DNA of 11,485 nt, taken from assembly GCA_002490525.1 (NCBI GenBank), contig DKUE01000018.1, positions 1-11,485 of the forward strand. The letters run 5' to 3'. The position numbers and the translations under genes are program-made. The stretch is from Ruminococcaceae bacterium UBA7212 (GTDB lineage Bacteria; Bacillota; Clostridia; Oscillospirales; Acutalibacteraceae). Below are positions 1 to 5,510 of the stretch, in pieces. The number at the start of each line of letters is the position of its first letter. The stretch's first letter is position 1. The notes beneath the pieces were generated by a model. That model made no database searches and was not told the DNA's origin. It saw only the letters and a program-made list of their open reading frames with translations.

Positions 1-195
1 TACAGAGAGAAATATTGCTCATATCGCCTTACAAATTGGGTTTAAGTTAAAATATAAAATTTAGTTTGTTATATTATACCACCTTCTTTTATCGTGCTCA
101 ATCGTCACAATTCAACAAATGTTTACAGTGCCTTCTATAAAAATTGCCAACACATAAATCCAAATTCTAATTCAAAATCAAAAGGAGCTTTATTT
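1..195 (+). promoter_or_regulatory. AT-rich leader upstream of the replication genes
   Basis: No convincing gene is seen here. A frame open from base 2 to a stop at 62-64 could be the tail of a protein that ends upstream, but it is only 20 codons long and cannot be identified. A weak promoter candidate is TTGCCA (144-149), a 16-bp spacer and TCTAAT (166-171). It would start transcription just before the strong Shine-Dalgarno AAAGGAG at 181-187, which serves the ATG at 196. The remainder is A/T-rich and holds no clear hairpin terminator. Confidence 0.3.
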
Positions 196-458
196 ATGCC
201 TGCAAATGTGCTTTATCTGCGTGATACCTACTGGCTCAGATGTTGCTTTTGGCACAGTACGACTGTTATGATCATCTGTCAACCGAACACCTTGTACAGC
301 TGAATCCGAACGGGGAATCGGCTGTCCGTTCGGTTCTGCGTGAGCTGGAAACTGCCGGGTATATTGTCCGCTATCAACAGCGCGATGCAAGCGGACGGTT
401 CTTATTCACGGAATATATCGTTTGTGAAATTCCGCAACAATCCGCCCGTCGTTACTAA
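196..458 (+). pseudogene. Frameshifted small HTH-like replication-region protein
   Basis: A strong Shine-Dalgarno (AAAGGAG, 181-187) and an ATG at 196 open a frame starting MPANVLYLRDT. After about 11 codons this frame becomes unrelated sequence and stops at 303. From about 225 a second frame continues a plausible protein (LAQMLLLAQYD, then a segment ending in ELETAGYIVRYQQRDASGR) to the stop at 456-458. The two pieces look like the start and body of one small winged-helix-type protein of the kind often found near RepA_N genes in clostridial mobile elements; that comparison is from memory of such proteins. The connecting segment, probably LSLKAKGL-like, is missing, so a short out-of-frame deletion near 225-235 is the simplest explanation. 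The downstream frame has no good ribosome binding site of its own. A sequencing error is less likely, because several residues appear to be lost as well as the frame. Confidence 0.5.
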
Positions 459-476
459 ATTTATTGAGGATGAACA

Positions 477-671
477 ATGAGTAAATATATTGACCTTGAG
501 GATGCGAAAGCGTGCATCAAGAATTATGGCAAACAGGCAATCGACAGAGGTAGAAACGATTTAGACTCTGTGGATGATATTGTGTCGATGGTCGAAGCCT
601 TAGATAAACTTGCTGGCAATATCCACGACGCTCCTAATATGCATCAAAAAGGGTGTTATACATATGATTGA
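477..671 (+). CDS. Small hypothetical protein (64 aa) coupled to the initiator gene
   Basis: This short acidic protein is of unknown function. It starts at ATG 477 behind TGAGGA (465-470), six bases upstream, and follows the stop of the preceding broken gene by 18 bases. The sequence is predicted mostly helical (YIDLEDAKACIKNYG, then DDIVSMVEALDKLAG) and has no transmembrane segment or recognisable catalytic motif. Its last eight bases overlap the start of the initiator gene (ATG 664), which suggests translational coupling. It may be an accessory or copy-control partner of the replication protein, but only the position supports that. Confidence 0.6.
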   Translation: MSKYIDLEDAKACIKNYGKQAIDRGRNDLDSVDDIVSMVEALDKLAGNIHDAPNMHQKGCYTYD

Positions 672-1854
672 AAGAACATACCGTGTCAGTGATACTGTCA
701 CAGAGCAATTTCTACGCCTGCCGATGGCATTGATTGCCAATCCAAGATACAATGCGATGTCGTTAGAAGCGAAGTTTGTCTATTCGCTACTGTTAGACAG
801 GCTGTCTCTGTCACAAAAAAACGGATGGGTGAACGAAGAAAACGAAGTGTATTTAATTTACACACGGGAAGAAATTGCAAAGCTTTTGAATATCACCTAC
901 AAGAAAGCGATTGGCGCCTTTAAGGAACTGGTGGATAATAAATTGCTGTATGAACAGCGGCAGGGCAGAGGCTATGCGAACCTTTTATTCGTCTTAAAGC
1001 CTGAATTAACAGAGGAAGAAGCAACAGAATTTTACGAAGAATTTTATGAATCTGAGTCTGAAAACACCGAAAAAGAGCCCGAAAACCCTTGTGGGACGCA
1101 GATGTGCCAAAATGGCATATCTAGAACTGCCAAAACGGCACATCTAGAACTGCCGAATCGGCATATCAAGAACTGCCAAAACAGCACATCTAGAACTGCC
1201 AAATCGACATGTCTAGACATGTCAAAATCGCACCCAAGTAATATTAATAATATAAATAATAATATTAGTGAGAATGATAGTAGTCAGTCTATCAGTCAAC
1301 AAGATAAAACTTCAGGTAGTGAAAAAACTGTAATTGCGTCTGCGCAGCTGGACGGACAGACGGACTTTACACAAACACTGGAAATTTTGGATAATGATTC
1401 TGCAAGCTTTGAGGAGTTTTTGATAGATTGCGAATTTGAGTTTCTACCTGCAACCGCACAGCCACTATTTCGGGAAGCCTTGGAGAGAATGTATTTTTCG
1501 CCTGAATCGAAAATCGGCGGCGTGATGTACGCACGGCAAAGGGTGCGCGAACGACTGAAAATGTTAGACGCAGAGATGCTGCAAAATATTTATATCCGAT
1601 TTCTGTCTGCCAACAAGTTGGACAAGCCGATTGTAAAGCCGTTAGATTATCTAATCTCGATGCTGTACAACAATCCCATCGAGGAGCAGGCAGAACTGTC
1701 GGCGTTTAACAGCGACGAAATTGGTGAAGCATTCACCACGATAGTCGGTATTCACCGCGGCTATGAAAATCCATGGGAGCACCGCAACAGTGAAAATCCG
1801 ATAATTCGGCACGCAGCTGAGCAGAAAATAATAGAGCAACAGAACAGCGGATAA
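664..1854 (+). CDS. repA: Replication initiator protein, RepA_N family with DUF6017-like C-terminus
   Basis: This is a 396-aa plasmid/ICE replication initiator. The N-terminal part (about residues 12-112) has the RepA_N pattern: FLRLPMALIANPRYN, LSLEAKFVYSLLLDRLSLS, NGWV, a YLIYTREEIAKLLNI winged-helix segment and a basic QGRGYANLLFV strand. A low-complexity acidic linker follows (EEEATEFYEEFYESES). Residues about 148-191 are encoded by 23-bp DNA repeats (see the separate entry). The C-terminal part, roughly residues 240-390 (FLIDCEFEFLP, KIGGVMYARQRVRERL, KPLDYLISMLYN), resembles DUF6017 as found on clostridial initiators. ATG 664 is preferred to an in-frame upstream TTG at 610 because homology begins at MIERTYRVSD and AAAGGG (648-653) lies at a usable distance. 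Initiators of this family typically bind an origin inside their own gene. The protein would recruit host replication proteins to that site and act in the cytoplasm. Confidence 0.9.
   Translation: MIERTYRVSDTVTEQFLRLPMALIANPRYNAMSLEAKFVYSLLLDRLSLSQKNGWVNEENEVYLIYTREEIAKLLNITYKKAIGAFKELVDNKLLYEQRQGRGYANLLFVLKPELTEEEATEFYEEFYESESENTEKEPENPCGTQMCQNGISRTAKTAHLELPNRHIKNCQNSTSRTAKSTCLDMSKSHPSNINNINNNISENDSSQSISQQDKTSGSEKTVIASAQLDGQTDFTQTLEILDNDSASFEEFLIDCEFEFLPATAQPLFREALERMYFSPESKIGGVMYARQRVRERLKMLDAEMLQNIYIRFLSANKLDKPIVKPLDYLISMLYNNPIEEQAELSAFNSDEIGEAFTTIVGIHRGYENPWEHRNSENPIIRHAAEQKIIEQQNSG
1105..1242. repeat. 23-bp tandem iterons inside the initiator gene
   Basis: Direct repeats of exactly 23 bp start at 1105, 1128, 1151, 1174 and 1197, with a decayed sixth from 1220. 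The consensus begins TGCCAAAACGGCA and ends with ATCTAGAAC. The first 13 bases are a near palindrome (TGCC..GGCA), perfect in unit 3 as TGCCGAATCGGCA. Because 23 is not a multiple of three, successive units are read in different frames and the peptide repeats only every third unit (CQNGISRT recurs as CQNSTSRT 23 residues later). Conservation at DNA rather than protein level points to binding sites for the initiator, as in RepA_N plasmids where the origin lies within rep. Confidence 0.85.
1206..1267. other. Putative origin: 18-bp palindrome and all-A/T unwinding tract
   Basis: Directly after the iterons lies a perfect 18-bp palindrome (GACATGTCTAGACATGTC, 1206-1223), created by divergence of iteron 5 and the start of unit 6. 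From 1239 to 1267 there are 29 consecutive A/T bases, encoding an Asn/Ile-rich stretch of the initiator. The order iterons, palindrome, A/T tract is what a theta-type origin with a DNA unwinding element would show. It is inferred from layout and from the known in-gene origins of RepA_N plasmids. No DnaA box was identified by eye. Confidence 0.6.
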
Positions 1855-1904
1855 TCCGATAACTGTTGCCAAATGATTTATCGCTATACCGAGGGAGGAA
1901 TATC

Positions 1905-2336
1905 GTGGACGCAAAAGAATTTTTAGAGCAAGCAACGGTTTTGAATGAGAAAATCAATATGGACTTTCTGCATCGGCAGAAGCTTAAAGAGCTTTTAGAA
2001 CAAATCAGCGGTGGGAGTGTGGCACTGCACGACCGCGTGCAGGGTGGACAGCTTCCTGATTCACCGGCAACAAAACTCGTTGATAAAATCACAGATCTTG
2101 ACCATCTCATCGAACAGGAGCTTGCGGAATACGATGTAGTGTTGGAGCAGATAAAAGCGGCGATTGCGGCGTGCGGGGAATATAGCGAAATTCGAATATT
2201 GAAAGGGCACTATCTTGAAAATAAAAAGTTGTTAGATGTTGGACAAGAAATAGGAATTTCCGAAAGCAGAACCTATGCATTACATAAAAGTGCAGTTGGA
2301 AAAGTAGAAAAATTTTTAAAATGCAGTAGGAAATAA
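1905..2336 (+). CDS. DUF1492-like sigma-factor-like/phage-type regulator
   Basis: This protein of 143 aa begins VDAKEFLEQATVLNEKIN, a start typical of DUF1492 proteins. GTG 1905 is chosen because GGGAGG (1893-1898) sits six bases upstream; a longer frame from TTG 1866 has no ribosome binding site and lacks family resemblance. Residues about 1-45 and 60-100 are helical, coiled-coil-like segments (KITDLDHLIEQELAEYDVVLEQI). Residues about 110-138 form a sigma-70 region-4-like HTH (LKGHYLENKKLLDVGQEIGISESRTYALHKSAVGK in short pieces). Such proteins occur in phages and mobile elements and are thought to act as transcription regulators. It follows the initiator gene by 50 bases and probably shares its transcript. 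The final codons run into the 10-bp tandem repeats described next, whose first unit overlaps the CysSerArgLys end of the gene. Confidence 0.75.
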   Translation: MDAKEFLEQATVLNEKINMDFLHRQKLKELLEQISGGSVALHDRVQGGQLPDSPATKLVDKITDLDHLIEQELAEYDVVLEQIKAAIAACGEYSEIRILKGHYLENKKLLDVGQEIGISESRTYALHKSAVGKVEKFLKCSRK

Positions 2337-2394
2337 TAGGTGATAGTAGGAAAAAGTAGGAAACAGTAGGAAAGAAGAGAAAACAATAGTTGAT
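2325..2394. repeat. 10-bp-period tandem repeats upstream of the antirepressor promoter
   Basis: The unit AGTAGGAAAN occurs exactly at 2325, 2345, 2355 and 2365, with a variant AATAGGTGAT in phase at 2335 and weaker in-phase units AAGAGAAAAC (2375) and AATAGTTGAT (2385). That makes seven units at a strict 10-bp period, about one DNA helical turn. The first unit overlaps the end of the sigma-like gene and the last touches the -35 box of the next promoter. The arrangement suggests cooperative protein binding on one DNA face, perhaps by the sigma-like protein or the BRO protein; the partner is a guess. The units also resemble weak Shine-Dalgarno sequences, but no start codons follow them. Confidence 0.75.
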
Positions 2395-2423
2395 TTTACT
2401 TTTCGTATGATTTACAATATAAT
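2390..2423 (+). promoter_or_regulatory. Promoter of the BRO antirepressor gene
   Basis: TTGATT (2390-2395), a 17-bp spacer and TACAAT (2413-2418) form a sigma-A-type promoter. An overlapping alternative is TTTACT (2395-2400), 17 bp, and a perfect TATAAT (2418-2423). Either gives a leader of roughly 20-25 bases before ATG 2450, containing the Shine-Dalgarno GTGGAGGA (2432-2439). The tandem repeats abut the -35 region. Confidence 0.65.
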
Positions 2424-2449
2424 TAGAGAAAGTGGAGGAACGACACGAT

Positions 2450-3310
2450 ATGGATAACAATATTCAGCTTTTTGAAAATCAAAAAATTCGTGTTGCTTGG
2501 GATGAGCAACGGGAAGAATGGTATTTTTCTGTTGTGGATGTTGTTGCAGTTTTAACTGATAGTAAAGACCCGAAACAATATATCAAAAAAATGCGTAGCC
2601 GAGATGCAGAGTTAAACGGCAAGTGGGGTACAATTTGTACCCCGGTTGAAATGGTTGGCTTAGATGGCAAACGTCGAAAAATACAGGCTGCGGATACAAA
2701 GGGATTGCTTCGCATCATTCAATCCATTCCGTCCCCGAAAGCTGAACCTTTTAAAATGTGGCTTGCTGAAATCGGTCGGGAGCGTATTGAAGAAACAATC
2801 GACCCGGAGCTTACGATCGAACGTGCCTTGGAAACCTATCAAAAGAAAGGCTACAGCGATGAATGGATTCACCAACGGATTTTAGCCATTCGTGTACGGA
2901 ATGCTTTAACGGATGAGTGGCAGAAGCACGGGGTAGAGAAAGGCAGAGAGTACGCAATTCTAACAGATGAAATTACCAAAGCTTGGTCGGGAATGTCTAC
3001 GCGGCAGTATAAAAATAAAAAAGGCTTAAAAAAAGAAAATTTGCGGGACAATATGACAGATTTAGAACTGGTTCTGAATATGCTTGCGGAAGCTACCACA
3101 ACCGAGCTCTCTAAAACGCACAATCCCAAGGGGCTGGAAGAAAATCGTCAAATCGCAAAAGAGGGCGGCACGGTCGCGGGCAATGCACGTAAAGATATTG
3201 AGCAACGAACAGGCAAGCCCGTGATTTCTTCCCAGAACGCTACAGAAATGTCGGATTTAGTTACAGACTTGATTGAAGATGTCGGCGGCATTGATTTAAC
3301 ACAAACATAA
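2450..3310 (+). CDS. BRO-N family phage-type antirepressor (DinD-like)
   Basis: This 286-aa protein has an N-terminal BRO-N domain (about residues 5-110: FENQKIRVAWDEQREEWYFSV, DVVAVLTDSKDPKQYIKKM, ADTKGLLRIIQSIPSPKAEPFKMWLA). BRO-N domains bind DNA and occur in phage antirepressors and baculovirus BRO proteins. The C-terminal half (LTDEITKAWSGMSTRQYKN, KGLKKENLRDNMTDLELVL, TTELSKTHNPKGLEEN, AKEGGTVAGNARKDIE) matches the conserved half found in bacterial BRO/DinD-like proteins. ATG 2450 is chosen over an in-frame GTG at 2432 because the GTG lies inside the Shine-Dalgarno GTGGAGGA. It has its own promoter and sits after the tandem repeats. It probably responds to, or sets, the regulatory state of the element; DinD is DNA-damage inducible in E. 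coli, but no LexA-type box was identified here. Confidence 0.85.
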   Translation: MDNNIQLFENQKIRVAWDEQREEWYFSVVDVVAVLTDSKDPKQYIKKMRSRDAELNGKWGTICTPVEMVGLDGKRRKIQAADTKGLLRIIQSIPSPKAEPFKMWLAEIGRERIEETIDPELTIERALETYQKKGYSDEWIHQRILAIRVRNALTDEWQKHGVEKGREYAILTDEITKAWSGMSTRQYKNKKGLKKENLRDNMTDLELVLNMLAEATTTELSKTHNPKGLEENRQIAKEGGTVAGNARKDIEQRTGKPVISSQNATEMSDLVTDLIEDVGGIDLTQT

Positions 3311-3343
3311 TTCTATTTTATAATTTGGCGAGGGTGAATTGAG

Positions 3344-4075
3344 ATGAAAGATTTTTTAGAAAAATTGAAGAATAACCAAAAGATGCAGGTGGCTGTCATT
3401 TGTTCTGTTGTGGGTGCGGTACTTGTGCTCACGGCGGCAATTACAATTCCTGTCGCGCTGCACAATCGTGTCAAGGTTGGAGCAGATGCAGAATCAGCGG
3501 CGATTACAGCTGAAACTGAGCTTACAGAGTCTGCATCGGTGCCAGCGACCGAGCCTGAAACCGTGTCAGCTTCGGAAGCTACCACCGAACCGACCACGGC
3601 AGAAACAACTGCGCAGACGGCTAATAATAACACGCCTGCCAATACAAATAAAGGCGGCGGGTCGAATAAAAGCGGCGGTTCGGACAGCTCCGCCCAAAAA
3701 CCGAACGGCGGCAGCTCAAGCGACGAACAGGCAAAGCAGGAAACCCCTGTAGCTACACCGCAAAAAGAAAACTACGATTGGTCGCAAGCTGAAGTTGATG
3801 CGTTGATTGCTGAAGCATATGCCTATGGCAGAACTCTCGGACTTGAGCCTGCGACTAACCTGACACCGAGTAATTCTTCGTGGAATCAGCCCATTCGTAC
3901 TTGGTATGGAAAACAGGAGACTATAAACGGTGTAAAGAGTGAAATCAGACATTTGAAACAACTTGCCGAACGAGAAGGCATTACTCTTACAGGACCGTGT
4001 TATCAAATTTACGCAGAACGCTACTATGAAGCGGCGGCAGACGGGTATTGCTGGCAGTTTTATGTGATGCGTTAG
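3344..4075 (+). CDS. Membrane-anchored extracellular protein with Thr/Ser/Gly linker, unknown function
   Basis: This 243-aa protein has a short basic cytoplasmic N-terminus, one hydrophobic segment (about residues 15-39, VAVICSVVGAVLVLTAAI) acting as signal anchor, a long low-complexity linker (about 48-140) rich in Thr/Glu/Ala and then Gly/Ser/Asn, and a compact C-terminal domain (about 143-243). That domain contains EVDALIAEAYAYGRTLGL, LTPSNSSWNQPI and two cysteines (219 and 236) that could form a disulfide outside the cell. There is no lipobox. The family was not recognised by name, although similar C-terminal domains seem to recur in clostridial mobile elements. ATG 3344 follows AGGGTG (3331-3336) by seven bases. 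A terminator lies just after the stop. A surface or mating-channel role is inferred from topology only. Confidence 0.75.
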   Translation: MKDFLEKLKNNQKMQVAVICSVVGAVLVLTAAITIPVALHNRVKVGADAESAAITAETELTESASVPATEPETVSASEATTEPTTAETTAQTANNNTPANTNKGGGSNKSGGSDSSAQKPNGGSSSDEQAKQETPVATPQKENYDWSQAEVDALIAEAYAYGRTLGLEPATNLTPSNSSWNQPIRTWYGKQETINGVKSEIRHLKQLAEREGITLTGPCYQIYAERYYEAAADGYCWQFYVMR

Positions 4076-4097
4076 TGGTAGCCAATTTGATATTTTT

Positions 4098-4128
4098 AAA
4101 GGGATCTGTTTGCACAGGTCTCTTTTTT
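4098..4128 (+). terminator. Rho-independent terminator
   Basis: GGGATCTGT (4101-4109) pairs with ACAGGTCTC (4114-4122) around a TTGC loop, with two G-U pairs, flanked by AAA and followed by six T (4123-4128). It starts 22 bases after the stop of the membrane-anchored gene. Confidence 0.8.
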
Positions 4129-4159
4129 ATTTATAATTTCGTAGAAGAGGAGTATGTCT

Positions 4160-4825
4160 ATGAATTATATTGACAATGACCCATTGCCTTGTGTAGAAAA
4201 AGGCAAAAAATTTTTAAGAATATTATTGATTTTAGATGTGATGTTTGGTAACATATTTTTACTATCAATAATTTGTTATCAAAAGGGTGGTTGGAGTATG
4301 AGTGGCATCTTGAGAGATATTATAGTCTCTGTAATTTCAAGTGTTTTTATTTCGATAGCAGTAACTGCTTTTGCGCATTATAAGTATTTAAAAGATATCC
4401 CAGAGCAAACTAAGAAGAAGATTGAAAGCTTTCTGAACGAAAGATTAAAAAATGATACAACAAACCATAATGCTTTATTAAGAACATTGAATCCAGATAA
4501 TCATGAGCTAGCTGAAGACCATCGACAACTTCAATATCGGCTTGATGACATAATAAAAAATGTGGAGGTTTTAAAAAATCGTAATCAAGCTGATTATTCA
4601 TTATTGGATGATGCAGGTAAACGTATTATACATAATGTGGAGGAACTATCAAAATTTTCATTATTATTTGAAGATATTTATAAAAGGAATTTGGAACTGA
4701 CACAGCAAAATCACAAACTGTGCCAAAAAATAGAAGAATTAGAACATATAAATGAAGTGTTACAAACTGGTCAACAGGGCAAAGAGCAAAACAATTATCC
4801 TGATTTTGGCTTAGAGTATCGTTGA
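4160..4825 (+). CDS. Two-TM coiled-coil membrane protein, unknown function
   Basis: This 221-aa protein has two hydrophobic segments (about residues 18-38, FLRILLILDVMFGNIFLLSI, and 53-72, IIVSVISSVFISIAVTAFA) followed by a long charged helical region (about 75-205) with heptad-like Leu/Ile spacing (QYRLDDIIKNVEVLKN, NHKLCQKIEELEHINEVL), so a cytoplasmic coiled coil is likely. ATG 4160 is preferred to ATG 4154 because GAGGAG (4147-4152) would be only one base from 4154. An internal ATG at 4298, behind AAAGGGTGG (4282-4290), could give a shorter form with only the second TM segment. The gene looks more A/T-rich than its neighbours and sits alone between two related terminators, like an independently acquired cargo cassette. 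Membrane-tethered coiled coils occur in many systems, including phage exclusion, but nothing here identifies the role. Confidence 0.7.
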   Translation: MNYIDNDPLPCVEKGKKFLRILLILDVMFGNIFLLSIICYQKGGWSMSGILRDIIVSVISSVFISIAVTAFAHYKYLKDIPEQTKKKIESFLNERLKNDTTNHNALLRTLNPDNHELAEDHRQLQYRLDDIIKNVEVLKNRNQADYSLLDDAGKRIIHNVEELSKFSLLFEDIYKRNLELTQQNHKLCQKIEELEHINEVLQTGQQGKEQNNYPDFGLEYR

Positions 4826-4840
4826 CCTATACATTTTTCT

Positions 4841-4871
4841 AAGAGACTTGCTTTACGCAGGTCTCTTTTTT
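4841..4871 (+). terminator. Rho-independent terminator, related to the preceding one
   Basis: AAGAGACTTGC (4841-4851) pairs with GCAGGTCTCTT (4857-4867) around TTTAC with one G-U pair, then a T run to 4871. Its right arm and T run (CAGGTCTCTTTTTT) are identical to those of the terminator on the other side of the two-TM gene. Confidence 0.85.
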
Positions 4872-4893
4872 GTTACCCAAAAGGAGATAGTAA

Positions 4894-5442
4894 ATGGAAT
4901 CTTACGATTATAAAATCAATGCGATATTGGACACTGTTCGGAAAACAAAGGATAAATTTTGTGAATTCAGTGGCATAGAATCAGTGGCGCAAGAGAAAAC
5001 AAACAATAGCTTGAAAATTTGTAACGATATGTTGCAAGAGATTTGGGCAACCTCAACAGTGATTAAAGAAGAAATGCGTGTGTATTTTACCAATGCATAT
5101 GAACTGCGGGGAAAGCGTACAACATTAAGCGCAAGCACGGCGTCCGTGCTGTACCACGATTTCATTCGCGATATGCTGCTAAAAGAAAAACTGGAGATTT
5201 TTGACATTCCGTTTCAAATCAGGTCTTCAACGGATTCTTTATATATCACAGCTTGCCGCGTCTGCAGACACTACGGTTCTGAAAGATATAAGGCGGTGTT
5301 GGAATTACTAAATGATGATTTGCTGTTGGTGAGCGAAACAGACAAGTTGCGGCTTACCAATTTGTATCATTCTCTAAAAGAGAATGCGAGACTTTCCGAG
5401 AATACCGGACAGGATAACTCGGATTCAAATACGAACGACTGA
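4894..5442 (+). CDS. Soluble hypothetical protein (182 aa)
   Basis: The gene starts at ATG 4894 with AAGGAG (4881-4886) seven bases upstream, immediately after a terminator. The protein has no signal peptide or TM segment and is predicted largely helical (YKINAILDTVRKTKDKFCEF, LYHDFIRDMLLKEKLEIFD). It has a CRVC pair (Cys121/Cys124) that could bind metal, and a polar Asn/Asp/Ser tail. No family was recognised. It is followed after 68 bases by the adhesin gene with no clear terminator between, so the two may be co-transcribed. Confidence 0.7.
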   Translation: MESYDYKINAILDTVRKTKDKFCEFSGIESVAQEKTNNSLKICNDMLQEIWATSTVIKEEMRVYFTNAYELRGKRTTLSASTASVLYHDFIRDMLLKEKLEIFDIPFQIRSSTDSLYITACRVCRHYGSERYKAVLELLNDDLLLVSETDKLRLTNLYHSLKENARLSENTGQDNSDSNTND

Positions 5443-5510
5443 ATTGCTTGTGCTTTTCCGTCCGTCAAGGGCGTTTAAAATAGATATTTTTTTAAAAGGA
5501 GCGTGTTTAG

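Noticed and set aside
2..64. End of an AraC-type regulator or other upstream gene
   Set aside because: Only 20 codons are visible; the likeness to an HTH (IAHIALQIGFK) is too short to support a call.
610..663. Upstream TTG start for the initiator
   Set aside because: It lies within the preceding gene and adds 18 residues unlike the family; ATG 664 has a ribosome binding site and the expected N-terminus.
1105..1235. CRISPR-like array
   Set aside because: The 23-bp units are directly adjacent with no unique spacers and lie inside an initiator gene; they fit iterons.
3296..3324. Promoter TTAACA-17 bp-TATAAT before the membrane-anchored gene
   Set aside because: The predicted start (about 3331) falls on the Shine-Dalgarno, leaving almost no leader. 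It may be a chance match in A/T-rich sequence, so it is not listed as a feature.
4109..4137. Promoter TTTGCA-17 bp-TATAAT before the two-TM gene
   Set aside because: The -35 match is weak and overlaps the terminator stem, and the start would again lie on the ribosome binding site.
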